DNA of 64,000 nt, taken from Onchidella celtica. Lineage: Eukaryota > Mollusca > Gastropoda > Systellommatophora > Onchidiidae. The notes below the pieces were generated by a model. It was not told the DNA's origin, did no database searches, and saw nothing but the letters and a program-made list of their open reading frames with translations. A program made the position numbers and the translations under genes. The stretch is taken from assembly GCA_963931925.1 (NCBI GenBank), contig OZ007570.1:71553421-71617420 (forward strand), read 5' to 3'. Numbering within the stretch: the first letter of the stretch is position 1; each line of letters begins with the position of its first letter. Shown here one piece after another: positions 1 through 13,000 of this stretch.

Positions 1-697
1 TCGCCTCTGTTTTTCGTTCCATCTCTGATAAAAAAAAAAAAAGAAAACTTAATTAAATATTACCGAAAGGTGGCCATCTCCGATTATTTCCAGAAACCAA
101 AACAGGATTCCATTCTAACGTCAGTTTGTTTCTTGTTCTAAGTGTTAATGGGCGTTCCCCACCATAACTATAAAACCATCCACCAAGGATTGCGACCACC
201 CACGCACAGATTGCTTTAAAAGTCCTGCCTGTCAGTCGCCATCGGAATAACCAGATTCGGCAATCTTCCCCAAATTACGAAAAGAAAGCCGTGCAGAATA
301 TTTGTATTACTACCAACGCAATCATTATAACCTAATCCTAATCATAGCTTATTTTGTTTATTGGGGGTTGGGTGGCCCTGGGAGGGGAGGGGGAGTTTAC
401 CTTTTTTTCCCATTCACCTTTTTTTTTTTCACTTAACCAGTCAAGCGACTTTATTTTCCACCTGACTCTTTTTCCAGATCGAAATCGTCTCAGATTTCTC
501 TAACTGTCTCCTGCAAGCGGGTAGTTTTTTTTTTGTTAAATGTCTATTCATATAACACATTTTTCCATACAACAAAATGAGCATTGTGAATCATGTAAAC
601 TTTGTACTGCAGCAGTTCGAAGTCTCAAGTGAAGTTTTCTTAGTGGTGTGTGTAATTCCACGTCAGTGAAATATATTTAAATAGGCAGTTAATTCAC
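1..697. other. Unassigned, presumed intron
   Basis: AT-rich sequence with homopolymer runs. No exon, element end or RNA gene is recognised. It lies upstream of the first visible receptor exon and is probably intron. Confidence 0.5.
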
Positions 698-851
698 ATT
701 TTGTGTGTGTTTGTGTGTGTGTGGGTGTGTGCGTGTGTGGGTGAGCGTGTGTGTGTGCGTGTGTATGTGTGCGCGTGCGTGCGTGCGTGTGTGTGTGAGT
801 GTGTGGATGTGTGTGTGTGTGTGCGTGTGTGTGTGCGTGTGTGTGTTCTAA
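698..851. repeat. (GT)n-rich microsatellite
   Basis: Interrupted GT/GC dinucleotide tract of about 150 bp just upstream of the 917 exon. Open reading frames on both strands here (poly-Val/Cys or poly-Thr/His) are products of the repeat, not genes. Confidence 0.95.
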
Positions 852-916
852 GCTGTCTTATTTCATATCTCATTACTGCATGCTCATAATTTAATAAATA
901 CTTTCCCATGTCCTAG

Positions 917-1072
917 AAATCGCCTATGAAGATCCGTGTGACCATCAAGCAGACAGTTTTTGGCAAATGTGTGCAGACTTAAACACGTCCTGCATAAGGT
1001 CTCGATCAGGCCCGTATCTCTGTCTGTGTGCTGCAGCATTTTACAGACAATCTGATGGCATGTGCCACGAAG
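917..1072 (+). CDS. Receptor exon: EGF-like domain
   Basis: The acceptor is a pyrimidine-rich run ending TCCTAG and the donor is AAG|GTCAGT, both phase 1. The 52-residue product has six cysteines in EGF order, with the fourth and fifth in a CLC pair (YLCLC) and the sixth in MCHE. This is the most upstream exon I can identify. It follows a GT-rich microsatellite in the preceding intron. Confidence 0.7.
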
Positions 1073-4000
1073 GTCAGTGCAAGTGTATAATAATTTACGT
1101 TCAATCATTTACTTTACTTCTACCAGTCTACCCTCTGACATTGTTCTCAACTAAACACTAGAGGCGCCAACGTCCCGCATTCAACAAAGAGGGACAAGAC
1201 AGGCCAGTTCTCCAGGATTAATCCTATTTTCCCCGATTTCAACTTCCAGCCTACCGTAGACAATGCTGGGGGATTTTTACATGTTTTATCGGGATCCCAT
1301 TATGTCTGACTAGTTTCAAATCTTTTGTTCTGCCTTTTGGCAAAAGAGACCAGGGTGTCTAAGTCCTTCTCTCCGGCAATCAGGACTTCAAGAAAGAGGG
1401 ACAAGGCAGACCCATAGGCCCTGCTTAATACTATTTTCCCCGATTTCGCCTTTTCAGACTCCAGCCTACCGAAGACAATGTTGTGGGACATAATAATATG
1501 TGTTCTATCAGCAGTCCATTGCGTATGTCTGATTTCAAATCTGTTCTTTTGCCTTCTGGCTAACGAGACTAGAGTGTCTAAGCCCTTCTCTCCGGCAATC
1601 AGGCAATGCTATGGTGTTTGTGGACAGTCAGAGACTATTTTGGCCCAGTATACTTGTCTTCATGAACCTTACCGTAATATTCATGATTATCATAATTCTT
1701 CTTTGAAGATTCTGGCAGACATGGAAGTAACTGTGTCACGTCCTTGTGTAAAACGTCGTGAGGCGAAAAGCAATGGCAGGTAGTAACACAATCCATAAAC
1801 TGATTGCTCCAAACGGAGGTAACATACTAAGCCTGTTACACCAAAGAAATAATGGCAGAATCTGAATGTGTCAGACCAAGCTTGGTATGGACGGGTCTGT
1901 CTGGATTTACCAAGAAAATACAGCTAATTATGGTGTGAAGTTCTCGTCTGCTAGCATCTGACTGTGTGTGACCGGGCTTAGTATGAACCATCCCTGAATC
2001 ACAGAATTACAATTAGGGAAGTTACTATGACCGCTTTCGTCTGTCTCCATGCTAGATAAAACATATAGTAAACACGCGACAATTTACAATTGTCATGTTT
2101 GGGTGGTGACCCTGTCTGTGACTAAGTAAAATTTGAAATAATTTTTTTATAGTCCTTTACGGTGCTTCTCTTTTATTAACGGAAATAAAATGAAGCTAAA
2201 ACGCAACTGCAAGAAAATACTGATAAAATTTCTCTCTCTTTAAGTTTCATTTCTTTTTGTCATTGTTTAGATCCTAGATCCTGTGAAGCTTAGTTCTGAA
2301 ATTAAATTTTCACAAATTTCTCATTAAACAAATTACCCTTTAAACATCAGCTAACAAAAACCAATGTAACAAAAATTTTCTTAAATCGAAAAGCTATTTT
2401 TGGCAGTAAATTGTAATTCCTCCAAAATATTAATCATATTTTGGGAGGTTCTTGTTTGCGATTTCAGGAGGTAAAAACCTTTTGTTTTTTCTTTTCTCCT
2501 AACAGTGCCTACTAGTGTCATTCCATTTTTTTGCTAAACAATCGACTAGTTCCATGTAAGTGAAAAAAATTGTCACATGTCATGTTTCTACCTAAACCAA
2601 AGAAGGGTGTACACAATCTTGTTGCAACGTTCCGGCCTAAATATTTCCCAATTTCTCTGCCCTCTTTCCCAAGATAAGGTTCGCCTTCTAAGGGATAAAA
2701 TGTGTCCGCATCAGCTGACCAGAAAATCTTAATGCCATACTTTCCTGGCTTGGAAGGCATGTACTGTAGAAACTTAGAACGCCCTCTCCACGGCACAAGC
2801 TGTTCATCTGTGGTGATGCATAGTCCTTGCAATTAGTTCCGTTTCATGTTTGAACTGAAAATGTCCCACACTTCACGGAATGGAGCAAAAATCTGTCTTG
2901 CCGTCCTAGCCGATCTTGTTTCTTTGTTGTAAAATCGGAAATGTCTGACACCTGCGGAAAACGATTCCTTCCCATGACGGATCGCACAGAATTGTTGCCA
3001 TATACCTTGTCCCATATCAGTGTTGTTGGCCTGAAGTTTTGATGGCACCGAGGTTGATGAAACATCCAATCAGCGCCTCAATTTCTGTCTCGTCGGCCTC
3101 CACCCACGTTGCACCTTTGCTCCTGCTTCCAAGTTTGTGTTCACTATGATGGAAATCAGCAGTGTGGTCAAGAAGAGACAGAATGCAGTCACAGAGGAAT
3201 GGACGGATAAACAGTTGATGGCCCTGTTCAGTGGAGGTCTGAATATGTTCCTGGCTGGGGTTTTTGTAACTGCCGGTAGGTTTTTACTCCACTTTGTTTT
3301 GTCATTCCCCTCCAATATGATGTCCCCTGATGATGTACCAACATCTTTTGCTGGTTCCAGCTCAGTGAGGGAGTTTTCTTCCTCCTGTCTCATAGACTCT
3401 CCCTCCTCCTGCTCCTGCCCATCCTCCTTCTCCTCCCCGTCATCAACATCACTTTCTGACCGTTCTGGGATTTCTGTAATGAAAACGTTTTCTTCTTCAC
3501 TGTCAGTTGACATATTATTATCAAGGTCTTGATCCATTAGCTGGCGAAAGATGTTCTTACTGTCCATCTACGAAATGTAGTAAAAGAGAAAAGTATTAAT
3601 TATATAAATCAATATAACGATAAAGATGATTGTATGTATAGAGCTGCTCCGCCCTGCTTATTTAGCAGGCTCAAAGCCCTTTACAATATTTATCTCCCCC
3701 GGCAGGCCAAACCAATCCAAAATCCGTCTCAACGTCCAAGGGAGCAACTATTTTTGGCACGTACACCCCCTCCCCATTTATACTCAGGCACGAGCACACA
3801 CCCACACATAATAATAATAATACACAAACATCACTCCTTGACAGGATCAAGCAGTGAGTTCATTTCAAGATGTATGCTACACTCAGAACTTTCGAGCTTT
3901 TCTCTGCTCCCAAGCAGCATGCATTTATCCAGAGACGACTGTACCGGTACTATTTTTACACCAATCACTCAGACAATGATATCAGACATTCTGGGTCTCG

Positions 4001-7000
4001 ACACTTTCGTTGACATGTTATGTCATGTCCATCAGTCCTGCAAAGTTGTCGTTGTCTGAGGGGTCACGTGTATGGTCAGCCCCGTTGAGAGAGCAGCGTA
4101 CAGCTCAGCATTGAACTGCGTCGTGGCATCGAGTGGTGAAGATAAAATGCTGTATAAAATATGGGGTCGTGTCAAACCCCACGACGTACGGGAAGGAATG
4201 AAGAATATTTTGCTATATAAAACATGGGGTCGGGACAGACCCCGCAATGTACGGGAAAGGGTAGTAGAAATGCACGTGCATTGGTGAGCAAAGAGTCCAA
4301 TGCTTTTTACTTTTGAATATGTGAGTCGATGGACGATGACGTCATTGAGGAATACATGGAGTATCGAGCACCTGGTACTAAAATTGAATTGATGAGAGCA
4401 CATTTTAGAGGGCGTGGGGTCTCTAATGACCCCCGACGTACGGCGAGGGTTAAAAAGAAAAAAAAAAAGGCATGTGGAAACATTGTTGAGACGACTACAA
4501 TAATTATACCTAGGTATGATAATATCAAAATCATTGAAGTCGGCAGATATTAAACAACTTTTGCCATGTCTGTTGACATTTTTAGGTGTCAAGAAATCAT
4601 CGAATTTTCCAGTCGGTCATATGAAAAAAAAAAAAAAAAGAAGAAAAATGTATAGCTCAATGGCACGAGCCGGATTTGCCACGAAACTCATTAATCTTAT
4701 TAATATGAAACTCTGTTCATCACAATTCTCTAATAAAATGTATAATATCTAATGTCGATACATATGGAATGTGTCCATTTTCATGACAAAGGCCCGTAAG
4801 AATTAATTTTGATGCTATAGACTGTTATAAGAAATAAATTATTGAACTTAGAACCAAGAATACAAAACACATGTTTTGCAGCTGACAATAATCGGGAGGC
4901 GACAGGAGAAAGACAGACTTTTTGAGTTTTTGGCTTTAAAGTTTCAAAACACCACCAATTTCCATTAAGTGCTAACACCAAGCGCTAAGTATTCATATAC
5001 ATAGATTTATCACTTGTACTTTCTGATCATATCAAAATGAATTGGATTTCTGTACATTTTAGGATACTTTTAGGGGCTGGAAATCATCTTGGGGTGTTCA
5101 ATTGACTTGTTTGGTTTTTCATTGGAACTCAAAATCTACAGAGCCGACCAAATTCTGTTCCTATTTCAGTAGTAGTCAATAAGTATACTTCTCTAATGTC
5201 TGGCTGGGCAATATTAATGATTTCTGACAAATGGAATTCAATTACACAAGTTCAGGTCTTCCTACTCTGAGATACGCTTTTTCACTTCCACACCTCCATG
5301 TCGCATTAACCCTCTCTTTTGTAACCCACAGAAGTAGAAATAAACAGATATCCACAAAAATTCACCAAGAAACATTAACAGAATCTTACCAATATTTCAA
5401 CATTCACTTTTAATTGAAAAAGGGTGGTAGATGAAGAAAAAATCCTGTTCACCGTATCTTCACTCTCTCCAACCACTCCCCCAATCCCGATCCCTGCCAC
5501 TCCAAGTATCTCATCCACCTTATCCATATAATCTTTCTTGCACTCATCCCCTCTACCATCTTTCTCTCACCCATCTACACAACCCATTTTCACTCAAACA
5601 TCAGTTATCCGCAATACCGTGTATCCCTCACTCACCTACACGATCATCTCTCTCTCACTCATCCAACCCCCTCTCCTTGCATCTACCACACTATTCTATA
5701 CTATATAGTCTGGATGCCAAAGTTGACTCAGTCAAAGACACAGAGTCCTGTACAGATGAGAGACTAACAAATGATGCGCGGTATGCTTCTTGCCCATCCG
5801 TAGTATTGTATTTTTGTAGGCGTTGAAGTCGCGAATAATCGCTTGCCAACTAAATCTACAACGCCTCTTCACCTCATCTTTCTTCCTACAGTTTATTTGC
5901 GCTTTTCTTTGTGTCCAAGTGATCACAGGGCTCTCAGCGTGGTCAGCCATGTTGTCAGCTTCTTGTTTTCAAAATGCTTTCATTCCATTAATTTGTAAAG
6001 TCATGTGACCTCACTGTTCTTGGACGTGTGTGTTTCTTCCCTAGATTACATGGACGTCTGGGTTTTCCGAAGGACGTATAATTTTTAATTCTAGACACTT
6101 GTGACAAGACTAGTTTTTCTGTTTGACTATATTTTGAGATGAAAGTTAACATTCTGGTCTCGAGCCCAGGGGATGTCATGAGCCGACTTTTGTTTACGTT
6201 AGGCGAGTTCACGCCAGTGCAAAATTGTTCTCCGTGATTAGGATCATGGAGTAGGGGTTTGCTGGGAGGTTGTTAGAAATCACGCAGTACAGACTTGTTG
6301 TCCGTGGTTTGGATCATGTAGAGGGGTGAGCTAAGGTATTACTCCCGACCTTGTGACTAGCGGGGGATTGCATGACTATGTGGGACTAATGAGCTAGCTA
6401 GGTTTTTAAAGAGTTACAGACTTGGCATGTCGAGCTGAGACGACTTTCAGCAATGAGAGTGCAAGATTCTGCTGAGTAGTTAGGCTGGCGTAGGAATTCC
6501 GCCGGGGAACGTGGACTAGTATAATTATAAGCTGGCTGCAAAGCTCAGTTAGGTACACAGTTGAGAGAGCATTCTTCTCATGTGGTGCCTCGGCAGACGC
6601 ATTGTCTGAAGTCAGCGTGATTCGAAGATAAGACAGTCGATTGTAATCTGCACTGGCGAAGGGGGCTACTGATAGAGTCCATGTCTATTGTGCAGGACGA
6701 AATGTACTAAAGCGCTGTCCAGTTTCCCTACCATAGCCTAGTGGTCGGGATATATGTAATAGTAAGTGCCTGAACTGTAACCTGTCCAGTAATAGGAACC
6801 ATCCCGACAGGGAGCGAGAAAGACTACCGGTGTCCTAAGAGCTGTTCCAACCAGCAGAGGTGTTTGGACTAAGGAACGAGTCGTTGTTATTGTAAAATTG
6901 TGGTCGTACTAGCTCGTAGGGTGTAGCAGTAATTGTTAGTGTTCCAGAGACGATATCCTATTGTAGACCGAAAGCCTAATGATTATATTATTATATCCAT

Positions 7001-10000
7001 CTCTGATTTGAAGTTTGATTTGAAAGTAGATCTAATTGCTGAAATTCATGTTTGCATTATAAATTGTGTAAACGTACCACGTATAGGAAGTTGTTATTGA
7101 GATTAACCCTTAAGTAGCCATTCAGGGCTGACTTGCCAATCTAATTACATTTTTTTGTTTATTGATTTTGACCTTATTATATTATGCAGTCGAAATGATA
7201 ATTGTAATAGAGATGATGGCCCTGTAGGCCTGACCTAACCTAATATATCCTGTTATTTCATTATTTATTTGTGTGTTTGGTAGTGTTTGTCCAAGTGTGA
7301 GTTAGACCTCTCGATGTCGAGAGCTATATCTTCAGGAAACTCATAACTCAACTCGAGACAACTGGAGGGGACATTACTCAAAAAATTGAATTTTGTGACA
7401 TGTCTGCTTTTTTCCCCTGTAGCCTTCGTGTCAGAACATTATTGAGGAACGTATGAAGTATTCCGTGCGCCTTTGACAAGAATTCACATAAAGGTTCCTG
7501 TTAACATAAAATCATACATCGTTTCACAGTTTGGTTTTCGTTTCTCTCTGGAGCCGTTTTAAATATTGCCATGCCATTTACGGAACGCTTCAACTCACTA
7601 CCTGTGGTTTATTGGATTTTGTTGTTGTTTTTTATATTTCCAGTGAGCGAACTTCAAGTTTTCAACATTTCCGTATCAGTATCAAATACTACAGCCACAC
7701 TGGCCTGGGAGGTGAAGGATATCAGTGTAAATGTAACCTATACAGTACAGCAGTACCCGGATGATGGACAGATAGAGGAAGTCAATGAATCTGGTGCTAT
7801 CGTGTCAGGTCTCATTCCTGAGCGTTTGTATTCATTCGTCATCACAGCGACTCTCCAACCAGACATGCACTATGGTAAAAAATCTGTGCAAGCAAATTCT
7901 GATGTCGTATATATTGGTAAGTATGCTGTTTGTTTTGTTTTGTTCTTTCAAAACAGTTTTCTTTTAAATAAAAATGTTAAGTGTGATGTCATTCTCTTCT
8001 TATTTGATGCACCTTCCAGAACTGATCGGCTTTAATATAAAACAAATATCAAATGTATGCCTGTCTTTTCAACCTATCGACCAGCTCTCAGCAGTTCACA
8101 AAGTATTAGGTAATAATACCAATACTCGACCATTTTTCTCGACGGACAAAGTTTTGGACATTACATTCAATTCTCTTGAGTTGACTGAGGTTATACAAAA
8201 CCTATCGTGGAAACAAAACAACAGTTCACGTCGATTCAATTGCTGAGCTGATACAGAAGATTACTTTAGATTTCCTGATCAAAAGTGTGAACTACTGAAA
8301 TCGCCTACAATCTGCGCGGCCATTACACGTCAAGTGAACAAAACACAGATTTTTAACATAAAGACGACCTAGACATTCGTTATTAGCCAAAAGTCAAAGT
8401 AAACACTTTCATAGTACATTCCCCATTTTCTTTATCCCTTGTTCGGCTTTCCTGGGGCTACTTCTGCATATCAATTTAAGGAGCGGAAATCCTGTAGTTT
8501 TTTTTCGATGAAACGTATTTTCAAAGAGATAGCTTTTCATTGAATTGTACGGATAATGATGTGATATTATGTTGTATGTTGGTGATTAAAAAATATTGTA
8601 GATAAGACAGTGGCTCCGTGACAGCTCAAATCATTAACTATCGAAAGAGCAGAAATGCCGTAATTATGTGGCAGTATCACAGTGTCCTGTCAAATTTTAA
8701 TATTGCAATTGTAATTGTAACCATAGTTAATCGACCATGGTTGAAATTAAAATATCTTTGGATTTTCTTAGTAATAGATTTGCATCGTGACATATTGTAT
8801 ACAATCTCGCATAAAATCTCACTAAGATAAGTGTCTTGTTGTGCGACAGATTGTAAATTACTAATTTCTTCGATTTCGGTTTCATATCTGCCATTTAAAT
8901 TCCCTGAAACAGATGACTATTTCGGACATGAGAAAGCATTGACATGACTTAGGGATGCTAAAGATGTCATGGCCATTAAATGTAAAACGGCAGCACAACT
9001 TTTGAATTATGATAAAGTGCTGCATTCGAAGTCTCCCGTTACCTTAAACTTAAAAATAATGGGGATAATCTCGATTGTGATCCATAATCCGTCCCACTCA
9101 CTGTTGATGCTTAAAGAATCAAAACGTGTTTGAGTGTGAATGACGAAATTTAAGCCCACGTGATTTCAAGAATGCTGCTGATAAATTAATATGCAAGTTA
9201 GAAAGTTTGCGTAAAGGAGACATTAGTCAAACTAATGCCTGGAAAAATGTTGTGGACATTGTACGTCCAGAATGCATGGACAAGGGAATTAATCTGTCAT
9301 TTGTCAAATCTGTCCTTGATGTCGCTTACAGGTGGGGGACTGGAGAGACCGATCGTGCACGTTAAACAAGATCCAAGTTATTCCTCCTATGTGTGTGAAG
9401 TAGCTGTTCAGAGAGCACAAAATGGTGTGCAACGCCGAATGAAACTTCAAATCAACAGACATTCTGAAAACCGATATCCTTCAACAAGCAAGATTGTAAC
9501 GTTCATCTTTAATTCTTTACAACCGGATACAGAATACAATTATACATTAACTGTCCTTGCTGTCGTACTCGGGGAGGTTCTCTACGTACGTACAGGGACT
9601 TTGAGAACGCCGTCACCTGGTTAGCGCATCCAGTTGTCCTTCTGTATTACTTTTTGAATTTTTTTTTTTTTTTATTGTTATCAATTTTTTTCGGTTACAG
9701 TTCATAAATTTCAAACTGTTCCGTGAATGATACAGCGTTAAGTGAAAGAAGACAACAATGCAATTCTATTCATATTGAAATGAACCAAGATAATTATGGC
9801 AGGTGTTCTTATCAGATAGTAATATACATGTAGATGTTTGTTTTGATTTTTGGGGAGTCGGAAATGGGTTTATGAAAGTTTGTGCTATGTGTATTTTAGC
9901 TTTGAATCAACTAGGTTTGCAAAATTAGTACAATAATCTTGGCTTTAAGATGTGAGCTGCACAGCCCCTGCAGTGAAAAGCAACCCCCCCCCCCCCAGCC

Positions 10001-13000
10001 CCCCCACGTAATGGTAAAATGTAAGTTTGATCTTTCTTGCTTTCATTAGATGTAAAACTTAGAATGATGCCCCTTCCATAAACGCCTTAACAATTCATGT
10101 GTTGATTATCCACACTGTCTGAATTTAAAGTGATGTGACAAAAACTATAAACCACATCTCAAGTTCTCAGAGTTCCTCCAGGAAGAAACGCATTCATCTA
10201 AAGAACTTGGAGAATGTAAGGTTGTAAAATTATGATTGAAATGTTAACTTTTTATGTATGAATAACTCCTTTGTGCATGATAGAAACTGATAACAGATAT
10301 GTAAGCCAACACTAAACTAAGATTTTTATCTGACTACAGACATTCTTAAATCGTCCACTCTTGTGACAATTTTCCCAAAACGGTTGTGGTTGAGTTGAAG
10401 AGAAAACTGTCATTTCTTGAATTAACAGACAACAAATAAACCAGAGCCTAGTGATGTAGGGCAAATTAATGCATTTGTGTATACGGCTGTGTGTGGTCGT
10501 AGTTTCTTCCCGGTTTAGATCTGATCTCTGTAACTTTCGAAATGTGAACACTTTGCTGGTTTTCTTTAGTTAAAGAAAGAAAATAGTTTCGATTATTTCA
10601 CAGGGAAAGTTTATGGTGACATCTGCACCAAAAATGAGGATTGTCCCGCCGCCATGGTATGCGGAAAGGAGACCGGCACTTGTATCTGTGACGAGGGATA
10701 CTACAACCGGGACGGAAAACAGACATATTGTGATGACAGTAAGAATGCACTGAAATGGGAACATGTTTTTGTTATCAATATAGGCTGACAATGATAATGT
10801 GCGAAAGAATCCGCAGCATGAAGCTTAGCCCACACATCTTCACCGTTCCCAAGACTGTGGTAATTCAAAATTTTGAAAACACTTTTTTTACATTGCTACA
10901 TCCAAAGCCGCGCCGACTGATCTCCGTTCCAGACTCCTAAGCCGAAAAAAAAATCAAACAGCAAACTCTGAAAAAGTCATGCTCACTAGACCAGTGGTAC
11001 AAAAATAAAACAGTTTTTTGCTGGTCCTGAAAAGTAGACTATACCAGCTTTTGCAGTTTTAGGGAAATGTGGCAACATAATTTGTTAGTTCATTTGGGGA
11101 ACTCCTGTTGTTATGTTAAGATGAACTGAACTCCTGTTGTTATGTTAAGATGAACTGTCCATCCATTAAATGACCTGAAATTAATCAAATGCAGCATAAT
11201 TATTCCTTTTGATGATTTATAATTGAAGATGTTAATTCAAGGTTATAACCATGTTTTGATGTGACTCACTTAATGGTAGAAGGTTGGTGTTACAATAAAT
11301 AGATACCCGTTTTATCCAGTTTACACTGATAGCGCAGTTCTATTTTTAGGAAAATGTGACTTCACATATTATTTACTTGGTATTCTTTCACAATGTCATC
11401 TGTCGTATTATCTGATTCTGTTCATGCCATGAATATTGATGAAATCATTCTCAGTTAAATCGTTATGTTATCGTATTATTGAACTCTCTGTTGTGCTATT
11501 GGAAATCACATTTTTTAAAAAAACGTGCACTTGCTCGCACATTTTTTATGTAGCCCTTACCTTTCTAATAAGAAGACAGTTTCAGAAGGAGCCACCAGTG
11601 TTACTTCAACTGTTCCATAATTATTTTACAAACACAGGGTATTTCATTGGTAGACGATGCGAACCTTATGTCCCCAATCAGTGTCAAGAGAAAAGTGCCT
11701 GTGTTTTCCAGTCAGACAGAGGCTTCAGCTGTCAATGCGATAGATCACACTATTATGCTGGTGGCGGAGGATGTTTACTATGTAAGTTGAGACTATTCTT
11801 GGTCTTCCCTTGACAGAACAACCCGTTTTTGGCCAGAACTCTCCGCACTCAGAATTTGACCAAATTCACGGAAGGTGACACGTCTGTAAAATTGTTTAGA
11901 AATGCATCTCTCAGATGCGTCACTTTATAGACACAACACTGGACCGTTCTACACAGGCTGACCCGCGCGTCTCTCTTTCCTCTTCTTTCTCTTTCCTTCT
12001 CATCCATTTTTATGTTGTGTTTCCTCACCACCTCCGGATTTTGGCTTCAGCCTACGTAGCCTAAAGGTAAATCCGGCACTGAGGATGATTTGCTGAAGTT
12101 TCGCTGAAACAAAACATTGCTGTAACATCTGGCAGATATAAAGTATGCCTCAAGTAATCATCGAAAAAAAAAAAAATTACAAGATGCTTTGGAATTATAA
12201 ATGAAATATATACATTTTTTTCATCCTCCACGAAGAGGTGGACAGTACTAGAATCGTTCTTGAGTTCTCAGTCTAAAGTGCTTGAATATGTCTGACACTA
12301 GGTGGGAAGCACTTACAAAAAGCCACAGTAGCTGTTTTAGACAATTACAGTGCAATCATTGATGCCCTTAGTGATTTGTGTTCCGATGATAATGTGCAAG
12401 GTGATACCAAGCTTCAAGCTAACAATCTGTGCAGAGAATGGAAGAACTGAACTTTGTCTTTATGCTGCATTTTTGGACCCTTGTGTTAGGTCATTTTCAC
12501 AAGGTCAACGAGGTCATTCCGAATTCAGATTTATTTTTGAGTACTGGTGCAATTTTGTACAATTCACTTCAGGATTTTGTGAGCAAAATTAGATAAGATT
12601 TTAATGAGCAACAAGCAATGGCCACCTTGCAAAATGTGAACAATGTAACTGCCACATGGAGGCAAGGAATAAGGAAACGACAAGAAAATGATGGAAGTGC
12701 AACTGATGACTTAGACAGACTCTTCAAGAGATAAATATAGGATTAAAATGTGTATTGCTGTACTAGATGCATTTGAAACCATTTTAGGAAGAAGAGCTAC
12801 TATGTACACTGACGCTACACAAATGAATGTTTTCTGACCTCATCGAGCATGAAATTCAACAAGGTGTTGTTGAAAGTTGATAGAAGCATGCCCAGAAAAT
12901 GTTGACTTGACACTTGCTGATGAACTTTTGCACTTTCTCTTGTACTGAGACAAAGCCATCGGGTTACAGACGGGCACATTATTTCTCGTATAGACCTTCA

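Larger units (their letters stand above)
2390..4449 (-). mobile_element. piggyBac-type DNA transposon, decayed, 5' end present
   Basis: The minus strand carries a piggyBac transposase in pieces, preceded by an 880-bp leader. The 5' end is CCCTCGCCGTACG directly next to TTAA (4450-4453), the obligate piggyBac target site. The opposite end is not recognised and may be lost. It is a plain cut-and-paste transposon and now cannot make a whole enzyme. It lies in a receptor intron, antisense to the gene. Confidence 0.85.

Noticed and set aside
464-520. Short exon between a TTTTTCCAG acceptor and a GTAGTT donor
   Set aside because: A stop falls in the phase-1 frame and there is no domain resemblance.
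6220-7010. Possible long terminal repeat or leader of a retroelement
   Set aside because: Composition differs from the flanks and short direct repeats occur, but no ends, primer site or coding sequence could be shown.
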